From: CAZRQL01 sp964602415 | Lineage (GTDB): Bacteria; Bacteroidota; Bacteroidia; Cytophagales; Flammeovirgaceae | Length of the DNA stretch: 64,000 nucleotides | Assembly (NCBI GenBank): GCA_964602415.1 | Contig: CAZRQL010000015.1 | Span: 1 to 64,000 of the forward strand | Direction: 5' to 3' | Part shown: piece after piece, positions 46,201 to 52,957 of the stretch | How positions within the stretch are numbered: position 1 is the stretch's first letter | How the letters are laid out: each line of letters starts with the position of its first letter | Translations under genes and position numbers: made by a program | The notes under the pieces: model-generated | What the model saw: the letters and a program-made list of their open reading frames with translations, nothing else | Told to the model about the DNA's origin: nothing | Databases searched by the model: none

Positions 46201-46455
46201 GTATCTTCTTCCTTTGACATTTATCCAAACCCAACTACAGGGCTACTCAAACTAAATCTCAAAAATGCAATGAGTGGTGCAGTTACAGTAGAAATTATGG
46301 ATAATGCTGGAAGTTTGGTACGCTCATACCAGATAGGCGAGATCAAAGGCCAATTCGAGCATGTGTTGGATGTATCTAAACTTTCGAGTGGCATGTACCA
46401 TTTGAAAGTTACAGATTCTAAATCTGTTGCACACAAGAAATTTATTAAAGAATAA
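40210..46455 (+). CDS. Giant T9SS-secreted multidomain adhesin-like protein
   Basis: 2081 residues from ATG 40210, where the signal peptide lies (LCFWDTGFAQ). Read in order: a proprotein-convertase P-like domain (about 35-225), fibronectin III (228-330), MAM/jelly-roll-like (330-510), fibronectin III (515-610), a second MAM-like unit (615-795), fibronectin III (797-893), a PPC-like unit (894-1017), fibronectin III (1018-1110), a second P-like domain (1117-1267; PYTGTYKPVGNFNDF echoes PYTGIYRPVTDF in the first), three Calx-beta repeats (1270-1618; ending IIDNDP, FDDDNP, IINDDFP), cadherin/VCBS-like units (1619-1820), and a type A sorting domain (about 1999-2081: FDIYPNPTTGLLKL, LSSGMYHLKV). 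No protease active site is seen. Probably a cell-surface adhesin. Confidence 0.9.
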   Translation: MKNFYLNPPPKLGSKSVRSIALALVALLCFWDTGFAQYPQTRRFTYCNTSPLTYPNITDDCGAGRVTVGQITVPANAVPTLSTTGWRLTSVKINMTNTWNTVNLYLRSPAQSGTPQYREATLIDHGTNFPASYSFQQPLYGSAIVNNCSAVSSFATFDIDGSATAPQNIRPYTGIYRPVTDFISTFAAPGNVNPNGTWSILACNWAAQYGYLGNGRTYYIDLTFSERPNCPNPSNFRVDFVLHDKAGVSWTSSNNSVAQVKYGTPGFNPENAGTLLTPKPNTTPGKIEVELTGLSALTNYEVYVREECGTNWIGPLAFTTECAPISAKTHPDSVYTFETSGFNLPTCWKRYQNGDQNYPWYFGRNPQFFGYNPTFDKTTGTGFFASHLDFYYEASTAPNRAITLETRLYDVTGINKLRVAFWHFLDEAYNGASNFYEASLLRVDFFDGKKWNEGVYQTRTRINPWSEVELDISRFTISGPVKVRWVVDTRQIPNGSYAYGHTQGVDDVSFREAPKCPNPRNLRFDNVLDTRADVFWNTLNADSLSPKNRYMVVYGTQIGVYTDTIRGTSTKANNALQKVSLTNLQPNTTYYYAVMDLCGSYLVQGPRPFRTLCAKVPAPLLDKGGNLNNFGVVPTCFLNFNPNASTQNVVWQFPRVIGSPTFGGPRFDASGTEYFAAPTPPTGANDQTLQTRLVDVSALNRPIMSFKVSSHFANATFRVDLFDGDKWLEEVYRYRSGINTSDGTQNGQTRWVEHEVNLIRHNLDKTKPLMARFVANSSSVQFSYRIGVDDINFKEAGPCNRPFALGEIGVSIDQGIVTWQHTKPVSFNGYEVRYRKDGTAQWADTVFFKDNLAIIFGLDQGTKYEWQVRADCDGRGLSDWSGSGFFTTYRTGSVCDFPRQIKTLPYEQKNLTTNLYGNNYNPADVCESPFMGGQDHVFSYTPTRDIVVRVTLSNTNNKAGVFITEGCPDLSISTCVASDTSTSPMIRQVLLKKDREYFILVDNKPAPDTTKFDIKVEELKCPEPVDVLVQNVTNNSAEITWTAISATRNKWNVAVVRCGQPRGAGINVNNTNYSVSGLDANTCYDIYLQEDCGNGDLSVVIGPIPFYTLRNPFNNPSGCVNVSVQDNNCDNRNLIPINITGQTGNLGEATILKAIKVIVEHNELRELSMSLISPSGKEVSLVDQTKVSGANYGGNPINCPTITATFDGSSNTAIPAAAPYTGTYKPVGNFNDFNDATPANGLWKLRLCDNKSGNAPTFRYAELIFRDAPKLSVQDVSVAENVNTGIGRFRLTIPSAVDFRISVDYQTRGITATSGVDFFAVNGTVVFEPGQTQKFIDVPILDDFLNEKDETLELLLSNPVNVSLTRTSAIMTIIDNDPKPSMIINDVFVSEFDPVASFSINLSELSGRDIEFDVYTRDKVTGLPANTRTAKGSTPGARGDYITIPKFKRIVIPAGSQGKVDVLIQDDFKDEYDEQFELIVTNLDGAVLTGNDSIGVCTIFDDDNPPYVVVSSAQAEEGNPNGITFRATLTEASDKDVSLRWSTRDITAISTGADADYVPVTNKVLTFVPGERVANFTVQLIDDLITEPWETFSIQLSQPQDVVIPAGSPAIGTIINDDFPPLALNDYYEAREDEILSVNAANGVLANDLEGTANTNRKVAFIVSQPLNGFVVMDSSGAFTYLGAPNFFGNDFFTYKVFDGINTSIEAVVTIKVNPVSDAPFFVKRIPDVSICSGSSVSFSLNDFVEDIDDDVTDFEFLFTYRIVDASGNLEVNDLVVTNNPNTHVMTFMPIGVESGDYVVEVRAIDRAGMFATDVFKVSVLAPAVIDVAIQGASCENTEFDINISATVDGAGAAVEQVEVDYITVNGMPGTDGIYDIVVNSSNATITYPRSAPGNYDIAFRVKTASGCGDDKVRTEQIKVSEYPQSRIFQVGNQLIATQGKSYRWYFNGVAISDSLGGNRQILNATRHGDYRVEIVSEGGCVTFSPLFILTPSGLEDVSSSFDIYPNPTTGLLKLNLKNAMSGAVTVEIMDNAGSLVRSYQIGEIKGQFEHVLDVSKLSSGMYHLKVTDSKSVAHKKFIKE

Positions 46456-46483
46456 TTCTTAGATATATTTCTTTATAGTATTG

Positions 46484-46512
46484 AAGCGGCACAGCAATGT
46501 GCCGCTTTTTTT
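46484..46512 (+). terminator. Terminator after the giant cargo gene
   Basis: AGCGGCACA (46485-46493) pairs with TGTGCCGCT (46498-46506) around a GCAA tetraloop, followed by a T run to 46512. A strong rho-independent terminator 30 bases after the stop. Confidence 0.94.
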
Positions 46513-46985
46513 GTTTGCCAAGTATAAATTTTGCAAACATATTGCCTACAGTGTCCTAATTCAATATAGAAGTAAGTATATTATCTTTTGGTTTATACGG
46601 CAAGGGTTCAATGTTTCAAGCTAAATATGTAATAAATTCATGCTTTACATTATCCTGTACCTAAAAAATCCTTATAAGGTATTTTTGACAGATTTCTATT
46701 ATCTCTAATTGCGCGATAAAATTTTTCTAATCAATCGGAATATAATAAGCCCGATGCCATAGGCATCACATGTTTGTAGCCATGTATGTGTGTTGATAGG
46801 ATTCGAATCCGATTGGGTCGTACATGCGGGGGGCAACACCATTTTATACAAACACGCCAAATACCTCATACCATGGCGACGATGGCCGATTCGCAACAAT
46901 CGAAGCCATAATCGGCTTCTACCTATTGCGTAATCAGGGATTACAAAAACAAAGAGAAGCGTTTTAGGCTATGGATATAAACAAT
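46513..46985. other. Gene-free spacer with clustered inverted repeats
   Basis: About 470 bases between two terminators with no convincing coding region; the only frame of note (minus, 46705-46899, 64 codons) resembles no family known to me. From 46753 to 46919 it holds several small inverted repeats (listed separately), more GC-rich than the AT-rich flank at 46540-46740. No tRNA fold could be drawn. Confidence 0.5.
46753..46919. repeat. Series of short inverted repeats
   Basis: Within 167 bases: GATGCC-ATA-GGCATC (46753-46767), ACATG...CATGT (46768-46785), the perfect 12-base palindrome GGATTCGAATCC (46799-46810), CCAT...ATGG (46871-46885) and GAAGCC-ATAATC-GGCTTC (46902-46919). The order of hairpins could mark a structured RNA, a REP-like element or decayed sequence; which is unknown. 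Confidence 0.5.
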
Positions 46986-47015
46986 AAAGCCCGTCATAGT
47001 GTTTTGACGGGCTTT
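46986..47015 (-). terminator. Terminator after porV
   Basis: AAAGCCCGTCA / TGACGGGCTTT (46986-46996 and 47005-47015), an 11-base-pair stem with an 8-base loop, nine bases beyond the porV stop on the minus strand. The A/T ends make it potentially bidirectional. Confidence 0.9.
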
Positions 47016-47023
47016 GCTCAAGT

Positions 47024-48238
47024 TTATTTTTCCTCTCCCGGAGGCAAGTCATTGTCCGGCAAAGTTGTAGGTTTGTCAGGGATGAATTCGCCTATATTCA
47101 AATACATTGTAAAACGGATGGTGTTGTCTAAAGGCGAGGGTCCCCTGATAGCTGAGGAGGTTAGGTAAGAGAAATCAATCCCAAACTTGCTGAGTCTCAG
47201 CCCCGCACCAACGGTAAAATACTGTCTGCGACCTTTGTAGGGGCTTTCGTAGAAATACCCTCCCCTCAATAAAAATTTCTTTTGATAGGAATATTCCACA
47301 CCTGAAGAAAAGAAAATTTCTCTCATTTCCTCTTTAAACCCACCCGGTGCATCACTAAATGAACCTATGATGCCTCCAAGTAGCGATATGTCCTTTGCGG
47401 GTTTGTTTGGATTTGGAGTTGGTACAAGTAATTTATTGAAATCTGTGTAAAAGGTAAGGTGATTGTCCCTATCCAACTGCGAGCCTAACCCAAAACCCAA
47501 GCGCATGATTGTAGGGATAAAATCATTCTCACTTTGTGCTGAATAGGTGATTTTTGGACCTATATTGGCTATGTTTCCACCTAATAAAAACTGCATTGGC
47601 TTCCCACGGTAGATAAACTCATTTTTCCAATAGGCAGATATATCGCCTGCAGCCGAGTTGGCAGGCCGCGAATTGAGGTTGTTGTTGGTGTTACTGCCCG
47701 CCAAATTGGAATAGATATAGCGCAAAGTTACGGCCATCCCAAACTTTTTGGAGAGTTGAAGAGCATAAAAAGCGTCAAATGCGATTTCTCTGGGTACAAA
47801 TTGTCCCGTTGTAACGCCTACATTGTTGGTAAAAAGCAGTTCGCCTAAGTTGAAATATCTAAAAGAAGCACCTGCGGCGGCATTGATTCCGTTTTTTTGT
47901 TTGAATGCATAATAACCGCTCAGATAGGTGATAAACATGTCATTGACTAAGTTTCTAAGCCAAGGCGTGTGCGAGACTGCGAGACCCATTTTTTCTTCAG
48001 CAAACACCAGTTTAGAAGGATTCCAATACACTGCATTGGCATCGGGCGCAGTGGCGGCTCCTAAATCACCCATTCCACCATGCCGAGCGTCGGGAGAAAT
48101 AACCAAAAAAGGCACAGCAGTTGCTATCGGATTGTCTGCTCTATTCTGACCCGAGACCAGTGGGGGCGGGTTACTTTGTGCCGAAAGCCTCTGAGCAATT
48201 GAGAAAATAAGGAGGCATAAGATTTTAGATTTCAACAT
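47024..48238 (-). CDS. porV: Type IX secretion system outer-membrane protein PorV
   Basis: FadL-like beta-barrel of 404 residues that shuttles T9SS cargos from the SprA translocon to the surface attachment complex. A signal peptide ends in QRLSAQ. Typical PorV features: TAVPFLVISPDARHGGMGDLGAATAPDANAVYWNPSKL (read in pieces near residues 40-75), WLRNLVNDMFITYLSGYY, and the terminal barrel strand FTMYLNIGEF. A Pro/Asp/Glu-rich tail follows. It ends with its own terminator. Its location next to a giant T9SS cargo is suggestive but the genes are convergent. Confidence 0.94.
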   Translation of the reverse strand: MLKSKILCLLIFSIAQRLSAQSNPPPLVSGQNRADNPIATAVPFLVISPDARHGGMGDLGAATAPDANAVYWNPSKLVFAEEKMGLAVSHTPWLRNLVNDMFITYLSGYYAFKQKNGINAAAGASFRYFNLGELLFTNNVGVTTGQFVPREIAFDAFYALQLSKKFGMAVTLRYIYSNLAGSNTNNNLNSRPANSAAGDISAYWKNEFIYRGKPMQFLLGGNIANIGPKITYSAQSENDFIPTIMRLGFGLGSQLDRDNHLTFYTDFNKLLVPTPNPNKPAKDISLLGGIIGSFSDAPGGFKEEMREIFFSSGVEYSYQKKFLLRGGYFYESPYKGRRQYFTVGAGLRLSKFGIDFSYLTSSAIRGPSPLDNTIRFTMYLNIGEFIPDKPTTLPDNDLPPGEEK

Positions 48239-48467
48239 TTTTCTATCTGTAAAATAACTTTATCGAAAAGCAAAAAATCTATTCATCAGTTTGATTTACT
48301 GATTAATAGACTAAAAATCAATTAGTTAATTGTAATTTACTCTCGATAAGATTTCAAATTTATTTACAAACATACATACAAGACAGCAGAGCTTGATAAA
48401 TTGAATACAACTATGAAACAAAAAAGTTGTTTTTTTGTGCTGAACTTTACCGAAAACAATACAACCT

Positions 48468-49220
48468 TTGGAAGTACTGGAATTGAATGGATTGAAATAT
48501 TTGGAGGCCGGAGAAGGTGAGCCGCTTGTTCTTTTGCACGGTTTATTTGGTGCATTGAGCAACTTCGACTCTGTTACTCAGTATTTCAGCAAAAGTTACA
48601 AAGTTTTTATTCCTGTTATGCCAATTTATGATGTTTCGGTAAAGGGGGCAGATTTGGAGAGTTTGGTGGGTTTTGTGGCGGACTTTGTAGAAGCCAAAAA
48701 ACTCAAAAATTTGACTATATTAGGCAATTCTTTGGGTGGTCATGTGGCGTTAATCTATACCCTGCGGTTTACAGACCAAGTTAGGAGGTTGATCTTGACG
48801 GGGAGCTCGGGACTTTTTGAGGATGGGATGGGAGGTTCTTATCCCAAGCGAGGCAACTATGATTTTATTAAAGAGAGGGTTTCTTATACATTTTATGATC
48901 CTCAAGTAGCATCCAAAGAGCTTATAGACGAGGTATTTGAGGTAACAAGGAGCATTCCCAAATGTTTGCGCATGGTCTCTTATGCGCGCTCTGCCCAGCG
49001 GCACAACATGGCAACGGTCATACATGCCATCAAAATCCCCGTCTTACTCATCTGGGGACTCAACGACACCATAACCCCTGCACATGTAGCCCATGAGTTT
49101 CACAGGCTTCTGCCCAACTCTACGCTGAGATTTTTGGATAAATGCGGCCATGCACCTATGATGGAACACCCTAATAAGTTTAATCGGTTGGTAGAAGAGT
49201 TTTTACAAGAAAATCCATAA
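48468..49220 (+). CDS. Alpha/beta-hydrolase
   Basis: Cytoplasmic serine hydrolase of 250 residues. Seen: the oxyanion-hole HGLFGALSNF, nucleophile elbow GNSLGGH (S88), acid D200 (WGLNDTITP) and H228 (KCGHAPMMEHP). Similar to 2-hydroxy-6-oxo acid hydrolases and carboxylesterases; the substrate cannot be told. The start must be TTG 48468. It begins a run hydrolase, ExbB/MotA-like protein, waaA with gaps of only four bases. Confidence 0.88.
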   Translation: MEVLELNGLKYLEAGEGEPLVLLHGLFGALSNFDSVTQYFSKSYKVFIPVMPIYDVSVKGADLESLVGFVADFVEAKKLKNLTILGNSLGGHVALIYTLRFTDQVRRLILTGSSGLFEDGMGGSYPKRGNYDFIKERVSYTFYDPQVASKELIDEVFEVTRSIPKCLRMVSYARSAQRHNMATVIHAIKIPVLLIWGLNDTITPAHVAHEFHRLLPNSTLRFLDKCGHAPMMEHPNKFNRLVEEFLQENP

Positions 49221-49224
49221 AGTT

Positions 49225-49758
49225 ATGCTTGCCGAGCCTATTGTCAAATCCCTTGTTTTTGATACGATCAATCAGCTGATTTATGTGTTAGCCATTGCCA
49301 ATTCTGTGTTTTTGATGTTGGCTTATGGTCATATACGCCAACTCAAAAAATTACTCTTTGAAGGGAGTTCAGTTTTTGAGCAGTTTTTGCAAGAAAAATC
49401 AGGTCAAGCCAAGCGTGCTGAGAAAATAATTTTAAGAGATTTTTCTAATTGGGAAAAAAGCTATCAGAAAGCTACAAAATGGTTTCATTGGTACGTAAAC
49501 ACGATTTCTATTTTTCCGCTTCTGGGTATAGCGGGTACAGTTTGGGGGATTATACCCGCCCTCAACGATTTTGAAAATATCAATTCCTATTTTTCGGTTG
49601 CCCTTACTTCTACGCTTTTGGGAATCGTGTTTTCTGTGCTTTTCAAATTGTTTGAAGGGGCTATTTCGGGCGATTTTTCTCTGGTCTGTGAGAGAATGAA
49701 TACCATCACCAGCGATGTAACAAAGCATATTTTAGAACAATCAAACTCCCAAGTTTAA
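49225..49758 (+). CDS. ExbB/TolQ/MotA-like membrane protein
   Basis: 177 residues. The C-terminal half has the TolQ/ExbB/MotA proton-channel signature: NTISIFPLLGIAGTVWGII (span 2) and YFSVALTSTLLGIVFSVLF (span 3), with one span near the N-terminus (about 15-35) and a cytoplasmic charged loop. No ExbD/TolR/MotB partner is next to it; it is packed between a hydrolase and waaA with four-base gaps. A role in proton-driven envelope work is inferred from the family only. Confidence 0.75.
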   Translation: MLAEPIVKSLVFDTINQLIYVLAIANSVFLMLAYGHIRQLKKLLFEGSSVFEQFLQEKSGQAKRAEKIILRDFSNWEKSYQKATKWFHWYVNTISIFPLLGIAGTVWGIIPALNDFENINSYFSVALTSTLLGIVFSVLFKLFEGAISGDFSLVCERMNTITSDVTKHILEQSNSQV

Positions 49759-49762
49759 ACTA

Positions 49763-50998
49763 ATGGGGATTTTGCTTTACAGATTGGGTATTGAAATCTA
49801 TTGGTCAATTATTTGGCTGGCTTCTTTGTTCAATAAAAAAGCAAAAAAACTACACCAAGGCCAGAAAGCATCTCTCAAATTTATACAAAATAACCCTCGA
49901 AAGTCAGGTAATCTCTATTGGTTTCACTGCTCTTCGGTAGGCGAATTTGAACAAGCCCGCCCCCTCATTGAAGCCCTCAAAGCCTCGAATCCTGCTCTAC
50001 TGATAGCCGTTACATTTTTCTCTCCCAGCGGGTTTGAATTGAGAAAAAATTATCCTTTGGCAGATTATGTAATGTATTTACCAAAAGACACCCTCAAAAA
50101 TGCACGAGTCTTTGTTGAATGGTTGCAACCAAATAAGGTTTTCTTTATCAAATATGAATTTTGGAATTTTTTTATAAACCAAATAAAAACTCAAGGAGCT
50201 AAATTGTATTGTTTGAATGCTATCTTTCGGCCATCACAGGTGTTTTTTAAATCTTATGGTGGGTTTTACCGAAATATGCTGTATCAATTTGACTATTTTT
50301 TTGTTCAAAATACTATTTCTATTGAATTATTACGCAAAATAGGAATACAAAACAGTATTTTAATTAATGACACCCGTTTCGATAGGGTGGTAGAGATTGC
50401 AAAAAAACATCAACTCATCCAAATAGCAGAAGATTTTAGCAACCAGTCTTTTGTGGTCGTATTGGGCAGTGTTTGGCCTTCTGATATGGAAATATGGTAT
50501 CCAATCCAAAAAAAACGGCCAATAAAATTTATTGTAGCCCCTCACGAAATAAAAGAGAGTTTTTTAAGCGAAATAGAGAAGAAAAGTTCCCTAAAAACGA
50601 TTCGTTTTTCCCGAGCAAGTGGCCAAAATATGTCAGATTATGATGTTCTGCTTATTGATAATATAGGGATGCTCTCTTCGCTTTATTTTTATGCCAAAAT
50701 TGCTTATGTGGGCGGCGCGTTTGGTAGTGGTTTGCATAATATATTGGAAGCGGCTGTTTATGGAACGCCTGTTCTTTTTGGCAATCGAAACTATAAAAAA
50801 TTTAATGAAGCTGTAGAACTGCTTGATTTGGGATGTGCTTTTGCGGTGGGGGACAGCAGACAACTTGATGCACTTATAGAAAAACTTTATCTCAACCCCT
50901 CATTGAGAGAAAATATTGCCCACAACTCTAAGCAGTACGTTGAAGAGCGAAGTGGCGGAACGGAGGCAATATTGCGCTTTCTACAAACAAAAAATTAA
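49763..50998 (+). CDS. waaA: 3-deoxy-D-manno-octulosonic acid transferase
   Basis: Glycosyltransferase (GT30) that attaches Kdo to lipid A in LPS synthesis, 411 residues. Seen: an N-terminal membrane anchor, WFHCSSVGEFEQARPL with the catalytic-base Glu (E61), FFIKYEFWNFF, NDTRFDRV, the GSVWPSD stretch and the donor-site AYVGGAFGSGLHNILEAAVYGTPVLFG. It lies at the end of the hydrolase/ExbB-like group. Confidence 0.95.
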   Translation: MGILLYRLGIEIYWSIIWLASLFNKKAKKLHQGQKASLKFIQNNPRKSGNLYWFHCSSVGEFEQARPLIEALKASNPALLIAVTFFSPSGFELRKNYPLADYVMYLPKDTLKNARVFVEWLQPNKVFFIKYEFWNFFINQIKTQGAKLYCLNAIFRPSQVFFKSYGGFYRNMLYQFDYFFVQNTISIELLRKIGIQNSILINDTRFDRVVEIAKKHQLIQIAEDFSNQSFVVVLGSVWPSDMEIWYPIQKKRPIKFIVAPHEIKESFLSEIEKKSSLKTIRFSRASGQNMSDYDVLLIDNIGMLSSLYFYAKIAYVGGAFGSGLHNILEAAVYGTPVLFGNRNYKKFNEAVELLDLGCAFAVGDSRQLDALIEKLYLNPSLRENIAHNSKQYVEERSGGTEAILRFLQTKN

Positions 50999-51035
50999 AA
51001 TTTGCTTTGCTGTCTAAAAATAATTTAATTCTTAC

Positions 51036-51356
51036 ATGAGAGATATTTTAATTTACATCAGTGCAGCATTTTTTGAAATTTTTGGCTGTTTTGCGTTCTG
51101 GAACTATTTCAAACTAAATAGATCGCCTTATTGGTTATTGCCGGGTATTATTTCTTTAATGTTTTTCGCTGTCTTATTGACAAAAGTTCAAACAGAATTT
51201 GCGGGGCGTTCTTATGCGATTTATGGGGGCATTTATATCGCCGCATCGCTACTTTGGCTGTATTTTGTGGAGCATCAAAGGCCTGATAGTTGGGACATTA
51301 TAGGGGCTGGGGTTTGTATGATTGGTGCTTGTATCATTCTTTTTGTGCCACGATGA
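51036..51356 (+). CDS. ynfA: YnfA-family (UPF0060) membrane protein
   Basis: 106 residues with four spans, resembling small multidrug resistance-type transporters of the YnfA family. Seen: AAFFEIFGCFAFWNYFK, FAGRSYAIYGGIYIAASLLW and a C-terminal GAGVCMIGACIILFVPR. The function in this organism is unknown. The TauE/SafE gene starts one base after its stop. Confidence 0.93.
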   Translation: MRDILIYISAAFFEIFGCFAFWNYFKLNRSPYWLLPGIISLMFFAVLLTKVQTEFAGRSYAIYGGIYIAASLLWLYFVEHQRPDSWDIIGAGVCMIGACIILFVPR

Positions 51357-51357
51357 T

Positions 51358-52077
51358 ATGGGAGAATTACTGCTTTTATTTTTTGCGAGTTTTGCGGCGG
51401 CTACCATTTCAGGGGCAGCGGGATTTGGAGGGGCACTGGTCTTACTTCCCGTTCTGACAAGTATCGTCGAAATCAAAGCGGCCATCCCCATTTTGACCAT
51501 CGGACAAATTTTCGGCAATGCTTCAAGGGTTTGGTTTGGCAGGCGTGAGTTGCAATGGAAGCCTGTAATCTTTTTTCTTATTGGTGCAATACCTTTTACA
51601 GTTTTGGGCAGTTATTTGTTTACCGGGATTGACATCAACAAAATCAAGATTGGGATAGGGGTTTTTCTTATTGTTTTGGTTATTTATCGGAGATTAGAAA
51701 TAAAAAAAATAGAATTTGGTAATAAAGGAATGCTGATAGGTGGTGCGCTAACGGGTTTTTTGTCGGGCCTTGCAGGCAGTGCCGGGCCGCTGGGTGCTGC
51801 TTTCTTTTTGGGGTTTAACTTGCCCGCAACTGCCTACGTGGCAAGCGAAGCCTTTACCGCCTTCACGATGCACTTAATTAAGACCATTGTTTACAATAAA
51901 TATTCATTGGTGGGTCAGATTGAAATCTATTACGGAGTTTTTATCGGTGCAGCCATGATTTTAGGGAGTTGGACAGGCAAAAAAATAATTGAAAAATTGA
52001 GCAAAGAAAAGTTTATTTTATTGGTAGAAATATTGCTTATCGTTTCAGGCATTCAATTAATTTGGGTATCGCTATAA
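51358..52077 (+). CDS. TauE/SafE-family sulfite exporter-like permease
   Basis: 239 residues with about seven or eight spans. Seen: the N-terminal repeat SGAAGFGGALVLLPVL and its second copy GFLSGLAGSAGPLGAAFFL, the two-fold internal repeat expected of TauE/SafE. Members export sulfite, sulfoacetate or other organic anions; substrate here unknown. ATG 51358 follows ynfA by one base, and a longer frame from 51322 would overlap ynfA. Confidence 0.9.
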   Translation: MGELLLLFFASFAAATISGAAGFGGALVLLPVLTSIVEIKAAIPILTIGQIFGNASRVWFGRRELQWKPVIFFLIGAIPFTVLGSYLFTGIDINKIKIGIGVFLIVLVIYRRLEIKKIEFGNKGMLIGGALTGFLSGLAGSAGPLGAAFFLGFNLPATAYVASEAFTAFTMHLIKTIVYNKYSLVGQIEIYYGVFIGAAMILGSWTGKKIIEKLSKEKFILLVEILLIVSGIQLIWVSL

Positions 52078-52115
52078 AAAATGTATTTGAGACGTGATTT
52101 AATTTTATCTGCAAA

Positions 52116-52709
52116 ATGATATACGAATTCAATGGAATGATTCCCTACGTGCATGAAACGGCCTTTGTGCATCCTCAAGCTTGTGTGATGGGAGCGGTAA
52201 ATATAGGCCGCAATGTGTATGTGGGGCCTTCGGCGGTGATTAGGGGAGATTGGGGCGAAATCATAATTGAGGACGGGTGCAACATCCAAGAGAATTGCAC
52301 GGTTCATATTTTCCCGGGTCTTAGCATTTTGCTCGAAGAAGGTGCGCACATTGGACACGGAGCCATCGTACACGGGGCCAACATAGGCAAAAATGTATTG
52401 GTTGGGATGAACGCTGTTATCATGGATGATGCGGAAGTGGGCAGAGATAGCATTATTGGTGCTTTGTCGTTTGTAAAAGCCGGTATGAAAATCCCTCCAC
52501 GCAGTTTGGTAGTAGGCAACCCTGCTAAGATTGTGAAAGAAGTATCCGATGAGATGATAGCATGGAAGACACAGGGCACAAAACTCTACCAAGAATTGCC
52601 CCTTCAAATGCAAGAATCTTTAAAGATTTGCCAACCTCTGACACAACCTCAGTCTCGCCCTCAACTTAACGCCATTTACCAGCGATGGAAAGGCGATCAA
52701 AAAAGGTAA
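52116..52709 (+). CDS. Gamma-class carbonic anhydrase-like hexapeptide protein
   Basis: 197-residue left-handed beta-helix protein of the YrdA/PaaY/CaiE group. The hexapeptide rhythm (VNIGRNVYVGPSAVIRGDWG, NIGKNVLVGMNAVIMDDAEVG) and the metal-binding histidines H64 (CTVHIFPG), H81 and H86 (HIGHGAIVHG) are present. It could hydrate CO2 or act as a thioesterase-like or scaffold protein; only the fold and metal site are supported. Followed by a small lipoprotein gene on the opposite strand. Confidence 0.9.
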   Translation: MIYEFNGMIPYVHETAFVHPQACVMGAVNIGRNVYVGPSAVIRGDWGEIIIEDGCNIQENCTVHIFPGLSILLEEGAHIGHGAIVHGANIGKNVLVGMNAVIMDDAEVGRDSIIGALSFVKAGMKIPPRSLVVGNPAKIVKEVSDEMIAWKTQGTKLYQELPLQMQESLKICQPLTQPQSRPQLNAIYQRWKGDQKR

Positions 52710-52742
52710 CAGTTTACAAAAATTAACAACTGACCTGCTCTT

Positions 52743-52868
52743 TTAGCAGTCTTTGATAGGGCAAGGAATTTTTTGTCCTTTCTTCAAGACCTTGGATTTG
52801 GACGCGCAGCCTTGAGTTGACAGGCTCAAAATTGCCCCCAACACAAATAATAACAAAATTCGTCTCAT
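52743..52868 (-). CDS. 41-residue lipoprotein
   Basis: ATG at 52868, stop TAA at 52743. A signal peptide (MRRILLLFVLGAILSLSTQ) ends in the lipobox TQGC (Cys21), followed by a very short basic mature part, SKSKVLKKGQKIPC then PIKDC with two more cysteines. Such tiny lipoproteins are common in Bacteroidota and have no known role. It sits between the carbonic anhydrase gene (convergent) and cheR (divergent). Confidence 0.75.
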   Translation of the reverse strand: MRRILLLFVLGAILSLSTQGCASKSKVLKKGQKIPCPIKDC

Positions 52869-52896
52869 TTTTTTATTTTTGACGTTGTAAATTTAA

Positions 52897-52924
52897 TTGT
52901 TTGGGCACAAAAAAACTATTTTTG
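52897..52924 (+). promoter_or_regulatory. Candidate promoter of cheR-cheB
   Basis: TTG (52897-52899), 17 bases, TATTTTTG (52917-52924), 33 bases before the cheR ATG. Box sequence and spacing fit the Bacteroidota pattern. Confidence 0.55.
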
Positions 52925-52957
52925 CCACGGCAACGCTGCATTTGTCCAACATACTTT

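Noticed and set aside
46799..46810. GGATTCGAATCC as a tRNA T-arm
   Set aside because: The loop register does not give the required stem pairs on either strand; it is only a palindrome.
46705..46899. 64-codon minus-strand frame in the porV spacer
   Set aside because: No family match, no promoter, and it overlaps the cluster of inverted repeats.
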